Below are positions 8,713 through 17,067 of a stretch of DNA of 34,194 nucleotides, piece by piece. Under the pieces are notes generated by a model that ran no database searches, was not told the origin of the DNA, and was given only the letters and a program-made list of their open reading frames with translations. The stretch's first letter is position 1. The number at the start of each line of letters is the position of its first letter. The stretch is from positions 1-34,194 of IMG/VR virus record IMGVR_UViG_3300048026_001054, one strand, 5' to 3'. The stretch is from a virus. Position numbers and translations under genes: made by a program.

Positions 8713-9749
8713 TGGCCATTCCCTGCCCACCCAGCGCAGTGAAACAGTCGGTAATCATGGCTGAGTTTGGTCGCGGCGGTCAGTCTGGGCTATCGCAGCA
8801 CCTGGCGCCGTTTATTGGCAAGGCCGCCGGCAGCAGGGTAGCGATGAGCGACTTCTGTGGGGCATCTGCAAACTCAGGCCCAGACGCAAGCGGCGGCACC
8901 ATCCAGGACACGAATGGATACCGCCACCATATTTTCACTGGCGCCGGCCAGTTTTGTATCACAACCCCTGGGGTGGGCGGTGCTGATCAAACGACGATCC
9001 ACCTACTCACCCAGGCGGGAGCTGGCGGCGGCGGGTCGGGCGGGATCGACGCCAGGGAAAAGCGAGAATTTGGCGCGGGCGGTGGTGCTGGAGGCCAAAG
9101 CATTAGCAGCTCAGTCATTCCAAATGCGGCGCAGTGCTACTCAATATCAGTCGGATCTGGTGGAGCTGGGGCGAGCGCGACAAGCCTCGCTCGCGGCTGG
9201 GCGGGTGGCGCGACTTCTGTCTCCCGGACGGGCGGGACGGCAGTTTCCACTGCTTTTGGCGGTGGAGGTGGTGGCTCTATGTACAACGGGCAGTGGGATG
9301 GGGGCTCTGGCGGCTGCGGCGGTGGCGGTGGCGGAAAATATCAGGGCACAAATGGCACGGTGGGTGGTAGTGCTACTGTTCCTAGCCAGGGCTTTGCTGG
9401 CGGCAATGGTGGCGCCTACGGGGCAGGCGGCGGTGGTGGAGTTCGCACCAAAGGCAACACCCAGAGCGTTTCCGGCAACTCAGGCGGGGGTGGAGGCGGT
9501 GGGACGACTTATTCGCCAAATGCCACGAGTTATGGCGTGGGCGGGGGTGGTGCGGGCGCGTACGCTGGTGGATCTGGGTACAACCAGGCTGGAAATGGCG
9601 GGATTTCGCTTGGCGGCCGTGGTTCGGCGACTTCAGCTACCCGAGAGGGCTGCGGTGGCGGTGGCGGCGGTTCCGGTGGTGCATCTAATGGCGGCGAGAA
9701 CGGCAAAGCCGGCAAAAATGGCATCGTCATTTTTTCTTATAAATTGTGA
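8712..9749 (+). CDS. Glycine-rich tail tip / receptor-binding protein
   Basis: 345 residues, starting in a TAATG overlap. Residues 1-50 form an N-terminal module common in phage tail proteins (PSAVKQSVIMAEFGRGGQS, ending VAMSDFCGAS). The rest is dominated by polyglycine runs of four to seven glycines, separated by short polar segments. It closes with GIVIFSYKL, the usual last strand of glycine-rich phage proteins. Glycine-rich adhesins such as S16 gp38 fold as stacked polyglycine-II helices and bind the bacterial surface; a similar role is likely here. The opposite-strand and shifted-frame open frames over this gene are composition artefacts of the GGN codons. Confidence 0.7.
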   Translation: MAIPCPPSAVKQSVIMAEFGRGGQSGLSQHLAPFIGKAAGSRVAMSDFCGASANSGPDASGGTIQDTNGYRHHIFTGAGQFCITTPGVGGADQTTIHLLTQAGAGGGGSGGIDAREKREFGAGGGAGGQSISSSVIPNAAQCYSISVGSGGAGASATSLARGWAGGATSVSRTGGTAVSTAFGGGGGGSMYNGQWDGGSGGCGGGGGGKYQGTNGTVGGSATVPSQGFAGGNGGAYGAGGGGGVRTKGNTQSVSGNSGGGGGGGTTYSPNATSYGVGGGGAGAYAGGSGYNQAGNGGISLGGRGSATSATREGCGGGGGGSGGASNGGENGKAGKNGIVIFSYKL

Positions 9750-9757
9750 GGCAGGTG

Positions 9758-10375
9758 ATGGATTTAAATTGGAAAATCATCGAATCGAATCCAGAATTTG
9801 AATTGCTGACTGTCAGATATTCTAATTCTGGCGGCCAGGAATATTGGAGAAATCTGAACCCAATGGTGTGGACGCAGGACGCTATCGTGTCCCTCATCGA
9901 AAGTCACGGCCCACATGTCGCTGCGTTTTTTCAGAGAGGCGCAGAGCGCAAGGCGGCGCCTGCAGCTGTGCTGCCTGAGTCAGGCGGTTTTTCCTGTGAG
10001 CCTCAAAAGTATTGGTTGGAGGATGAGATCCCGCCAACAGTTATCCCGGAGCAGCCCGAGTTTGACATTTTCACGCAGCGCATTGAGATGTCAGAGCAGG
10101 AGCCCGGTGATCCCGAGCACACCTGGCGCGTGATTGACCTAACAGCTGAAGAGCAAGCCGAGATGTTGGTCCTGGTTGAGGATGGTCTGCGCATGCAGCG
10201 CAACCAGATGCTGCTGGAATCTGATTTCTTTAACTTCCCTGACGCCTGTGTTGCCAACGTCCAGGATTGGCTTGACTACCGCCAGGCGCTCCGCGACTTG
10301 CCTACTGACCCAAGCTGGCCCAGGAACGTGCTTTGGCCAACCAGGCCCGCAGTGGTCAAGGAGTCCAACCAATGA
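9758..10375 (+). CDS. Tail fibre assembly-like protein
   Basis: 205 residues. The ATG at 9758 is preferred because GAGG lies six bases upstream; in-frame GTG codons at 9746 and 9755 are alternatives. The C-terminal part contains RNQMLLESDFFNFPDACV and then WLDYRQALRDLPTDPSWP. This matches the pattern of small phage proteins placed beside fibre genes, in which R-N-x-L-L-x-x-S-D-(W/F) is followed by WxxYRQALRD. The N-terminal half is a small alpha/beta segment (MDLNWKIIESNPEFELLTVR). Position between a tip protein and a large fibre supports a chaperone or fibre-associated role. It overlaps the next gene by four bases. Confidence 0.6.
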   Translation: MDLNWKIIESNPEFELLTVRYSNSGGQEYWRNLNPMVWTQDAIVSLIESHGPHVAAFFQRGAERKAAPAAVLPESGGFSCEPQKYWLEDEIPPTVIPEQPEFDIFTQRIEMSEQEPGDPEHTWRVIDLTAEEQAEMLVLVEDGLRMQRNQMLLESDFFNFPDACVANVQDWLDYRQALRDLPTDPSWPRNVLWPTRPAVVKESNQ

Positions 10376-12546
10376 GCGAGATGAATTTCCCCACCAATCC
10401 CTACGATAAGCAGCAGTGGCTTAATTGGCAGTGGAACGCAGCGGAGCAGCGCTGGAAACTGATACAGGGCTACAACGTCACCACGGTGAATGGGAAGTGG
10501 GGCGACGTTTTCATTGACGCTGCCGACATAGACCATGACCACGATGAGCTGTATTCAAAGCTGGACCACACTCATGATGAGTTTGCCCTGGTAGACCATG
10601 ATCATGATGAGTACGCGCTCGCAGATCACGGCCACGATGTAAGAGATATCGATGGGCTGATGGATTGGCAGGAGGGCATTGAGGATGACCTGGCTGTTAT
10701 CCAGGGTGACCTAGTCTTTGCGGGCGGTTACGACCCCAACACCAACCAATTAGCGCGACTCACTGTTAGGGCCGAGGGGCTGGGCTTTGAGACGGGCAAG
10801 GACCTGCCCGCACCTGCAGAGCCGCTGCGGGGTATGTACGTGATCATCAACGCGGATGGCGGGACCTGGGATGGCGAAGTTTTAAGCAGGGGTGATTGGA
10901 TCATCTGTGATGGCACCTCATGGGTGCCACTCAATTATGTGAATAGCGATTTCGCCAACGTCCCGGCAGGTCAAAACCCTGGTGAGATGCTGTGGTGGGA
11001 TGATTTCTCTGGTCTGTGGCTGCCGCACCCGGTGATCTATACAGATGAAACGGGCCGCTTCCACTCGCACACTCTGGAGATGAATGGCAAGGTGCCGCAC
11101 ATCACCCTTGACTCAGATGCTGACGATACAGACCCCAGCTATATTGAGTTCCTGGGCGGTAACGCCGAGCCTGTCTTTATTGGCAGGGCAATCAAGGACG
11201 GCAATTTCACCAACTCGTCAAAGGCGGGTGACCTGGTGGTTGAGGTTTCCCCTGGTCAAAAGATGCTGTTCTGCGACCAGCCTGGCCATCCTATCGCGTC
11301 CTTTGCAGATGCCGGAGCTGCGTTTTACGGGAATGTAGTAGTAACCAATGAGGCCGCCACAAGTCAGCTGACAGTCGTAGATGGCATTATCACGGCAGAT
11401 GAGGGTGTTTATGAGGACATCACGGTTGCCGATAAATTCACTGTTGGCGCAGTAACGTACCCCAAGGCCCACGGCACGAATGGCCAGGTACTGCACACAG
11501 GTGGCAGCGGCGAGCTGTACTGGAAGTTTGCGGATGACCTGATCGAAGATGACCCCATCTTTAAAGCGCACCCCACCTACAAGATCACGCAGTCTGACAT
11601 TGATAAGTGGAACAGTGGCACGGGCGATGGTGGCGGCACCACTGGCGTTAGCAGTTTCAATGGCAGAGATGGCGCGGTCACTTTAACCAAGGCAGATGTA
11701 ACTAGCGTATTTAGCGAGTCAGACCCAACAGTGCCATCGCACGTTAAGGGCATTACGCAGACTGACATCAACAACTGGAATAATGCAATCGGTGGCGGTG
11801 AGGTCGATCTGTCGAATTACTACACCAAGCCTCAGTCGGATGGTAAGTACCAGCCAAAAGGCGACTATGCGGCATCCAACCACACGCACACGCAGTACGC
11901 TGCAGCGAGTCACACTCACAACTACGCAGCGGTAAATCACACACACAGCGAGTACCAGCCAAAGGGCTCCTACGCTGCAGCAAACCACACGCATACGGGA
12001 TATGCCCCAAGCGGCCACACTCACTCTGAGTACGCCGCCAGCAGCCACACACACCCGCTAAGTTCAATCAGCGGTGGCACGGCATCTGGCAGCGGGCCGT
12101 TTGTCTTTAACGGAGCTGTTGAAACAAAAAAGGGTCTCAATGTCTCCGGCGGCGCGTTCACTGTTGCTGCATATATGAGCACCAATGGCTACGTCTATGC
12201 GGGCACCGATTTACGCGCAGGCGGCGATGTCATTGCCTACTACTCATCCGATGAGCGGCTAAAGGATGACATTAGGCCAATAGACAATGCGCTCGCAAAG
12301 CTGCTGACACTGCGCGGTGTTGAGTTTGATTGGAATGACAAGCAAGACCGCTACACCGGGACCGATGTCGGCGTAGTCGCCCAGGATGTCGAAACCGTAT
12401 TCCCGAGCCTGGTTAGTGAGCAGTCCAACGGGTTCCTGGGTGTGAAATACGAGAAGCTTGCGGGGCCGATTATCGCTGCTGTTACTGAGTTAGCAGATGA
12501 GGTTCGCCGGCTCAAGCAAGAGGTGAAGGAATTAAAAAGTGCTTGA
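10372..12546 (+). CDS. Large tail fibre with HxH repeats and S74 chaperone
   Basis: 724 residues from an ATG at 10372 that overlaps the upstream stop (ATGA); an in-frame start 39 bases upstream is inside the previous gene. Residues about 53-92 hold four H-x-H repeats (DHDHDELY, DHTHDEF and so on). Residues about 115-185 carry the GGYDPNTNQ domain shared with the protein at 6403-7215. Residues about 425-480 hold two common fibre motifs (FNGRDGAVTLTKADV; ITQTDINNWN). A second block of six H-T-H repeats lies at about 505-565. The C-terminal 100 residues are a peptidase S74 intramolecular chaperone, beginning SDERLKDDIRPID with the likely cleavage serine at 626. H-x-H repeats coordinate iron in T4 gp37, so a metal-stabilised trimer is likely. 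Confidence 0.82.
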   Translation: MSEMNFPTNPYDKQQWLNWQWNAAEQRWKLIQGYNVTTVNGKWGDVFIDAADIDHDHDELYSKLDHTHDEFALVDHDHDEYALADHGHDVRDIDGLMDWQEGIEDDLAVIQGDLVFAGGYDPNTNQLARLTVRAEGLGFETGKDLPAPAEPLRGMYVIINADGGTWDGEVLSRGDWIICDGTSWVPLNYVNSDFANVPAGQNPGEMLWWDDFSGLWLPHPVIYTDETGRFHSHTLEMNGKVPHITLDSDADDTDPSYIEFLGGNAEPVFIGRAIKDGNFTNSSKAGDLVVEVSPGQKMLFCDQPGHPIASFADAGAAFYGNVVVTNEAATSQLTVVDGIITADEGVYEDITVADKFTVGAVTYPKAHGTNGQVLHTGGSGELYWKFADDLIEDDPIFKAHPTYKITQSDIDKWNSGTGDGGGTTGVSSFNGRDGAVTLTKADVTSVFSESDPTVPSHVKGITQTDINNWNNAIGGGEVDLSNYYTKPQSDGKYQPKGDYAASNHTHTQYAAASHTHNYAAVNHTHSEYQPKGSYAAANHTHTGYAPSGHTHSEYAASSHTHPLSSISGGTASGSGPFVFNGAVETKKGLNVSGGAFTVAAYMSTNGYVYAGTDLRAGGDVIAYYSSDERLKDDIRPIDNALAKLLTLRGVEFDWNDKQDRYTGTDVGVVAQDVETVFPSLVSEQSNGFLGVKYEKLAGPIIAAVTELADEVRRLKQEVKELKSA

Positions 12547-13336
12547 GTTAAGCCGCAGAGCATTTGGCAGGCAGCTGCGAGACGCCGACATTGGCTGGTC
12601 GCGTGACATTACGGCCGTGCCTAAATCTGGAAGGGTGCGATTTTCTGACATTGGCAATTTGTCAGAGCTTGAGCATGCCGGAGCGAAAGGCGTGGACCTA
12701 GCAAGCATCAAATACCAGCAAATGCTGGGGCGCCTGGAAGCAGAGAAACCCATCGACCCTATTGAGTGGCGCGGTGCTATTTATGCAATGGGCAATCCGA
12801 CAAAGATAAACAGTGAGCCCGAGCAGCCACCGCCTAATCCCGATGCCTGGATGTCGGGCCGCATACAGCCCTTCCCAGGCTCACGCTCTGGCGCAGACAT
12901 TGATGATGAGCAAAACGCCATACGCATATTCACCGACACCCCTTCCTGGAACATGCAGCCAACCGCTACAGCTTGCATTTATTACGTCGGAAAACTGCCG
13001 GCGGGCACAAAATTGAAAGTAGGCGTGGAGCTGACAGGTCGCAACCAGGAGCGGTGGGGGCAGCCTATTGTTGCGTCATTCCGGGGCTGGCCAGCTGGTT
13101 GGTTTGGAAACGAAACCGGGCAGGGCGTAGATATCGATTATGCAAATTTCGTTCAGTTTAAGAGGTTCACAAGTCAAGGCCCAGGCGAGTGGCGAGAGTA
13201 CGAGGCAGAGATAGAGATTACGCCTGGCTTTGAAGATTTGTGGGTGGCGGTTGAGTGTAGAAGTAACGAGTCGGGCATAGAGCAGGGGAAGCTCAATATC
13301 GGTTACTTCCGCGGAATCAAAATTGAATTGGCATAG
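12539..13336 (+). CDS. Tail-associated protein with possible beta-sandwich domain
   Basis: 265 residues with a GTG start at 12539, overlapping the fibre gene by eight bases. The first 85 residues look like a virion attachment segment (ELSRRAFGRQLRDADIGW, later FSDIGNLSELEHAGA). After a proline-rich linker (EPEQPPPNPDAWMSGR), residues about 115-265 are beta-rich with many aromatic residues (WNMQPTATACIYYVGKLPAG, then FRGWPAGWFGNETG, ending NIGYFRGIKIELA). The alternating strands and exposed tryptophans suggest a jelly-roll or carbohydrate-binding type fold, which is inference. Position directly after the S74 fibre supports a receptor-binding or fibre-tip role. Confidence 0.58.
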   Translation: MLELSRRAFGRQLRDADIGWSRDITAVPKSGRVRFSDIGNLSELEHAGAKGVDLASIKYQQMLGRLEAEKPIDPIEWRGAIYAMGNPTKINSEPEQPPPNPDAWMSGRIQPFPGSRSGADIDDEQNAIRIFTDTPSWNMQPTATACIYYVGKLPAGTKLKVGVELTGRNQERWGQPIVASFRGWPAGWFGNETGQGVDIDYANFVQFKRFTSQGPGEWREYEAEIEITPGFEDLWVAVECRSNESGIEQGKLNIGYFRGIKIELA

Positions 13337-13345
13337 GGGAGAGAG

Positions 13346-14269
13346 ATGAGACTTTTGCCGTATTTGCTGCTGCCTATCCTGGCGGCTTGCACCTCGACAG
13401 AGGAAAAGGTTGCGCACAATGAGGCGCAGATACGAATGATTGCGGTGCAGCGGGAGGCGCAGAAAGAGGAACGCGCAGCCGCAGCGGAGGCGCAGAAAGA
13501 ATTGTATAGGGCGCTGCTTGGTGTGGCCCAGGCAGATCCCTCACAGAGCGGGGTCGTTGCAATGGCCCTTGCCTTCCAGGGGATGAATGAGGGGGATAGT
13601 GACGATGCATCAGCACCCATCGTGCAGTTACAGGCTCGCCAGCAGTCCGAGGCAATTCAGTGGGCGCAGGCTTTATCTCCGGTTGCGGGCGGTCTTATTA
13701 CAACTTTGGGCGTCAGCGCCATTAACGCCTCTGTCCAAAAAGACCAAATTGCTGCGACCCGTGACATACAAACCAACTCTCAGAACCAGTATGCAAACGT
13801 GGTCACGGCGGTGGCTGGATTGGGCGAGCAGGCGCTACTCAATGCTGGTGACAACTACGCAGGTGATGTTTATACGCTTTCAGACCAGGCTAGTATTGAT
13901 CAAAGTACATCTACGGTTACGACTACTACAACAACCCAGACGCTGACCGAAACCAACACCAACACCACCGACTCTTACAACGACAGCTCGACATCAGATT
14001 CCTATAACCAGGACAGCTCAACGTCGATAACGGATTCGTACAGCCCCACCACCGACAATGATCTCACCACAAGTACCAGCTTAACCTGGGGTGGAGAGGA
14101 AACAACGCTGGGCGCGTTGCTGGCCTACTTGGCCGGTTTAGGCAGCCCATACAGTTTAACCATTGATGGTGTGGTGGTGGCGTCAAGCGATGAAGGCGAA
14201 GGGGAGGCGACGGGCGTCACATGCGTCCCTGATTTCTCGCCAAGTGGTTACAACTGCACCGGAGGATAA
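13346..14269 (+). CDS. Phage lipoprotein with Ser/Thr/Asn-rich tract
   Basis: 307 residues, ATG with GGGGAGAGAG upstream. The N-terminus MRLLPYLLLPILAAC is a clear lipoprotein signal: a short basic start, a hydrophobic core and a lipobox LAAC with the acylated cysteine at residue 15. Residues about 18-55 form a charged coiled coil. Residues about 105-130 are mildly hydrophobic. Residues about 185-250 are a low-complexity tract dominated by T, S, N and D, including a run of threonines. The C-terminus has two cysteines (GVTCVPD, YNCTGG). It would be anchored in the host membrane or carried in the virion. It could act in lysis (spanin-like), exclusion or entry; the sequence does not decide. Confidence 0.68.
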   Translation: MRLLPYLLLPILAACTSTEEKVAHNEAQIRMIAVQREAQKEERAAAAEAQKELYRALLGVAQADPSQSGVVAMALAFQGMNEGDSDDASAPIVQLQARQQSEAIQWAQALSPVAGGLITTLGVSAINASVQKDQIAATRDIQTNSQNQYANVVTAVAGLGEQALLNAGDNYAGDVYTLSDQASIDQSTSTVTTTTTTQTLTETNTNTTDSYNDSSTSDSYNQDSSTSITDSYSPTTDNDLTTSTSLTWGGEETTLGALLAYLAGLGSPYSLTIDGVVVASSDEGEGEATGVTCVPDFSPSGYNCTGG

Positions 14270-14270
14270 A

Positions 14271-14756
14271 ATGTACGGATTACCCGATCTTAGTTTTTTA
14301 CAGTCACCAGAGTGGCAAGCCTACATACAGCAAATCATGGGGGGCGGCGCTGCCGGCGGTCAATATAAGCAGGCTTATACGCCATCCGGCGAGGTTTATA
14401 ACGGCCCGTTTGGTAACGATACCCGCACGCCGTTTCGCACGGTAGACAATGGCTTTCAGTACGGTAATGGCCTTAACGCATCTGCGGGTCAGCTATACAA
14501 CCATTTCCACCGCAAGGCGGCACTGGACAAGCAGGCGGGCAACCCCAACGCGACCATCGCTGATTACGGCTTAACACCCGGGCACCAGGTTCAGACACTT
14601 GAAGATTTTGCAAACCGCGGCAGGTTAATGATGCCCGAGGTCCCTGTTCCCCCAACTGTTCCAGGCCCCAACCCCGACACCAACACCTCCAATAACGCTG
14701 CTAGTTATGCAGGCATGGTGCCAGACATTTTCAGAAACGCTCAGTTTAGGAGATAG
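14271..14756 (+). CDS. Small structural-region protein, unknown function
   Basis: 161 residues. The ATG at 14271 is chosen because GGAGG lies five bases upstream; a longer in-frame start at 14163 lies inside the lipoprotein gene and encodes improbable Trp/Arg-rich residues. The protein has a glycine-rich early segment (QIMGGGAAGGQYKQAYTP), aromatic turns (FRTVDNGFQYGNGLNASAG), a short helix and a proline-rich C-terminal region (VPVPPTVPGPNPD). No membrane segment or signal is visible. It lies among genes that precede the ejection-type proteins, so a minor virion protein is likely. I do not recognise a family. Confidence 0.6.
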   Translation: MYGLPDLSFLQSPEWQAYIQQIMGGGAAGGQYKQAYTPSGEVYNGPFGNDTRTPFRTVDNGFQYGNGLNASAGQLYNHFHRKAALDKQAGNPNATIADYGLTPGHQVQTLEDFANRGRLMMPEVPVPPTVPGPNPDTNTSNNAASYAGMVPDIFRNAQFRR

Positions 14757-14758
14757 AC

Positions 14759-15244
14759 ATGTCCCAGATGCCAAATTCACCGATGCCGCCGATGCCCCCT
14801 TACGACATCTTTAATCGGCCGCTCCAGCCCAACCTTGGGGGAATGGGGCAGATGCCGCAGCCAACGCAAGGCAATCCAATGGCAGCCTCTGGGCACCCGC
14901 TGGCCGGTATGCTGCTGGGAGGGGGCGGTGTGCCGATGCCTCCCCAGGGGGACGTTCGCGCTCAGGTTAACCCGAGGGTCCCTGCGCAGCTTGGTCCAAG
15001 TGCTCCTCCCACGATGCAATTCAACAACCTGCTGAACAGTCTCCAGGCACAGACAAACCCGCATCAGCAGATGCCGCAGCAGCCGCCACCGTTTGAGATG
15101 CCGCAGCCGATGCCATTCATACAGTCGCAGCCCATGCAAATGCAGATGCCTAATTTCTCTCAGATGGGCGGGAGAACGGCGCCGCCCGACCCGGCAATGA
15201 ACATGACCATGCCATCGATGAAGGGGCTATTCGGCGTCAGATGA
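14759..15244 (+). CDS. Met/Pro/Gln-rich low-complexity protein
   Basis: 161 residues, ATG with AGGAG seven bases upstream. It is almost entirely low complexity: methionine, proline and glutamine repeats (SPMPPMPPYDIF; PFIQSQPMQMQMPNFSQM), with few charged residues and little predicted order. The frame is real: it has a ribosome site, is followed by an ATGA overlap with the next gene, and sits in an unbroken same-strand operon. Disordered proline-rich proteins occur beside internal virion proteins in some podoviruses. The next large protein at 17068 also starts with a proline-rich tract. Function unknown. Confidence 0.58.
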   Translation: MSQMPNSPMPPMPPYDIFNRPLQPNLGGMGQMPQPTQGNPMAASGHPLAGMLLGGGGVPMPPQGDVRAQVNPRVPAQLGPSAPPTMQFNNLLNSLQAQTNPHQQMPQQPPPFEMPQPMPFIQSQPMQMQMPNFSQMGGRTAPPDPAMNMTMPSMKGLFGVR

Positions 15245-15714
15245 ATAAGGTAGTCGCTATAGATGACAAGGATGGGCGCCTGGCAATGCGGGCGTCCATT
15301 GAGAAGTACCAGACCGCTCTACAGGATGTGGTGGGTGAGTGCGGTGACATGGATGAGATCAATGATAAGGGGCTGCAGGAGTACCTGGTGGGTGGCGCCT
15401 ACACCCGTGTTCTAAAGATTCCAGCGGGGCACACCATTGTTTCCGCGCTGTGGAAGAAAGATCGGCTCTGGATAGTGATCTCCGGGACGGTACACATCCG
15501 CACAGAGACGGGGGATGACACGATTACGGGCCCAGACATCAGGGTGGCCCCCTATGGCAGCAAGGTGCTGCTGCTGGCAGAGACAGACGTTTTGTGGGCA
15601 GCGATTACGGGCGTCACAGAGACAGATGATGTGGACGATATTGAGCAATTTGCAATAGCAGAAGGGTATGAGGCACTGGCCTATCCCTGGGACAAATTGG
15701 AGAGTGAAAAATGA
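15241..15714 (+). CDS. Cupin-like protein
   Basis: 157 residues starting in an ATGA overlap. Residues about 50-115 show the alternation of a small cupin barrel: YTRVLKIPAGHTIVSALW, then KDRLWIVISGTVHIRT, then APYGSKVLLLAETD. The PAGHTIVSALWKK segment contains only one of the histidines expected for a metal site, so an enzymatic role is doubtful. Small cupin-like proteins of this shape recur in podovirus structural modules beside internal virion genes. It may be a scaffold-like, assembly or minor capsid protein. The preceding helical region (residues 10-45) is acidic. Confidence 0.62.
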   Translation: MNKVVAIDDKDGRLAMRASIEKYQTALQDVVGECGDMDEINDKGLQEYLVGGAYTRVLKIPAGHTIVSALWKKDRLWIVISGTVHIRTETGDDTITGPDIRVAPYGSKVLLLAETDVLWAAITGVTETDDVDDIEQFAIAEGYEALAYPWDKLESEK

Positions 15715-17006
15715 CATGGGGAGTAGTCGGATCAGTAGCGGCCACCGCAGTAGTTAGCGGCTTTGGCGGCAGCAGCGATAAATCAAGCACAGAGGTAAAT
15801 TTCCCGCCATGGCTGGAAAACTACATGACCTCGACTGCGGGCAACCTGACAAACAGCCCGGTCCCGCAGATAAACCCCGACAACGTGACTGCGAATCTCA
15901 ACCCGTGGATTATGGATTCCCTGGGCCAGGCAGCAAATTACGCCACAGGCGCTGGCCAGGATCAGGTCAACGCAATGAATGCTATGGGGTTCAACCAGGC
16001 TGCGGTAGGCGGTCAACTGGAGGGCCTCGCTGGACTGCAGGGGATGTACGGTGCCAATGCTCTGGACGGTGCTGGCAGCTGGTTGATGCAGGAGCTGGCA
16101 AGTGGCGCCGGGAATGGCCCGGGCGGCAGCCCTTACGGTGGCAATTACAACGTGACCTACGACGGCCCCGGGCAAGATTGGCAGGCGCCCGATTCGCTGA
16201 AGTTCCAGTATGACCAGGGGACGTTCGATCAGTCTTATAACAACCTAATCGGGTCTGCCCAGGGGGCATTTGATTCCTATTCCAATAGAACCAAAACCGA
16301 CAACCTGTTTCAGAATCTGCCGGGCCTAAAGATTGGCTCGCAGCTCCTGGGCGGCGCCAACACCAAAGTAGGCCAGGGCGCCAATCTGCTGGACGCGATG
16401 ACCAACCAGCAGATCATGGATTATGGCGCTCAGATGCAGCAGTGGGCCTCTGGTACTGCCGACTCCAACGCGATGCAGGCGGGCATGGGTAACCTGCAGA
16501 GTGCTACCAGCGCGTACGGTGTGGACGTTAACGCAGCCACAAGCCGAGCAAATGCGGCGCTTGCTGCAGCGACTAATCGCGCCAACGCAGCGCTCGCAGC
16601 TGACACCTCCAGGTACAACGCCCTGGTGGGAGCTGCCACAAACATGTACGGCTACGGCGCCGGCATGCTGGGTGACGCAGGCACATCGCTCAGTAATGCG
16701 GGCAGTGTATATGGCCTGGCGGGCGATACGTTCGGTAACGCAAACATCCAGGCAACCAACAACATGAACACAAGCCTGGCAGCGGGCAACTACATCCAGC
16801 AGTACGACCAGCAGGCGCTGGATCGTTGGAATGATGCGCTTCTCTACAACACAACAGCGCCGTACGAGATGAACCTGGCTAATTACAACGCCTTCAATGG
16901 CACCGCGACAGGCTCAACCACCAGGTCGCGGCCGAGCTTCTTGAACACGTTCGGTAGCCTTGCTAGTTCCGGGATGCAGTTTTTCCCTGGCGCGTTCCCC
17001 ACGTAG
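15711..17006 (+). CDS. Internal virion / ejection-type protein
   Basis: 431 residues, starting in an ATGA overlap. It begins with a hydrophobic glycine/alanine segment (WGVVGSVAATAVVSGFGG) that could insert in a membrane. The body is rich in N, A, G, Q and Y, with long helical alanine tracts. Residues about 275-305 contain a degenerate repeat (RANAALAAATNRANAALAAD). There are almost no cysteines. This composition is typical of podovirus proteins packed in the capsid and ejected with DNA to form a conduit. It lies first of four consecutive large proteins of this sort. Role inferred from composition and position. Confidence 0.6.
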   Translation: MTWGVVGSVAATAVVSGFGGSSDKSSTEVNFPPWLENYMTSTAGNLTNSPVPQINPDNVTANLNPWIMDSLGQAANYATGAGQDQVNAMNAMGFNQAAVGGQLEGLAGLQGMYGANALDGAGSWLMQELASGAGNGPGGSPYGGNYNVTYDGPGQDWQAPDSLKFQYDQGTFDQSYNNLIGSAQGAFDSYSNRTKTDNLFQNLPGLKIGSQLLGGANTKVGQGANLLDAMTNQQIMDYGAQMQQWASGTADSNAMQAGMGNLQSATSAYGVDVNAATSRANAALAAATNRANAALAADTSRYNALVGAATNMYGYGAGMLGDAGTSLSNAGSVYGLAGDTFGNANIQATNNMNTSLAAGNYIQQYDQQALDRWNDALLYNTTAPYEMNLANYNAFNGTATGSTTRSRPSFLNTFGSLASSGMQFFPGAFPT

Positions 17007-17067
17007 GCGTTGACCGGCATGGCTACTACACAGTCGATTACAGCAAGCTGCATTAAGGAGCGCAAAT

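Noticed and set aside
8857-9801. 314-residue and other open frames over the glycine-rich gene
   Set aside because: These are frame-shifted or antisense readings of GGN-rich DNA. The 345-residue frame has the coupled start, N-terminal tail module and typical end.
17007-17067. Promoter in the 61-base gap before the 513-residue gene (TTGACC at 17010)
   Set aside because: No acceptable -10 box lies 16-18 bases downstream, and the gene has its own good ribosome site within the long late operon.
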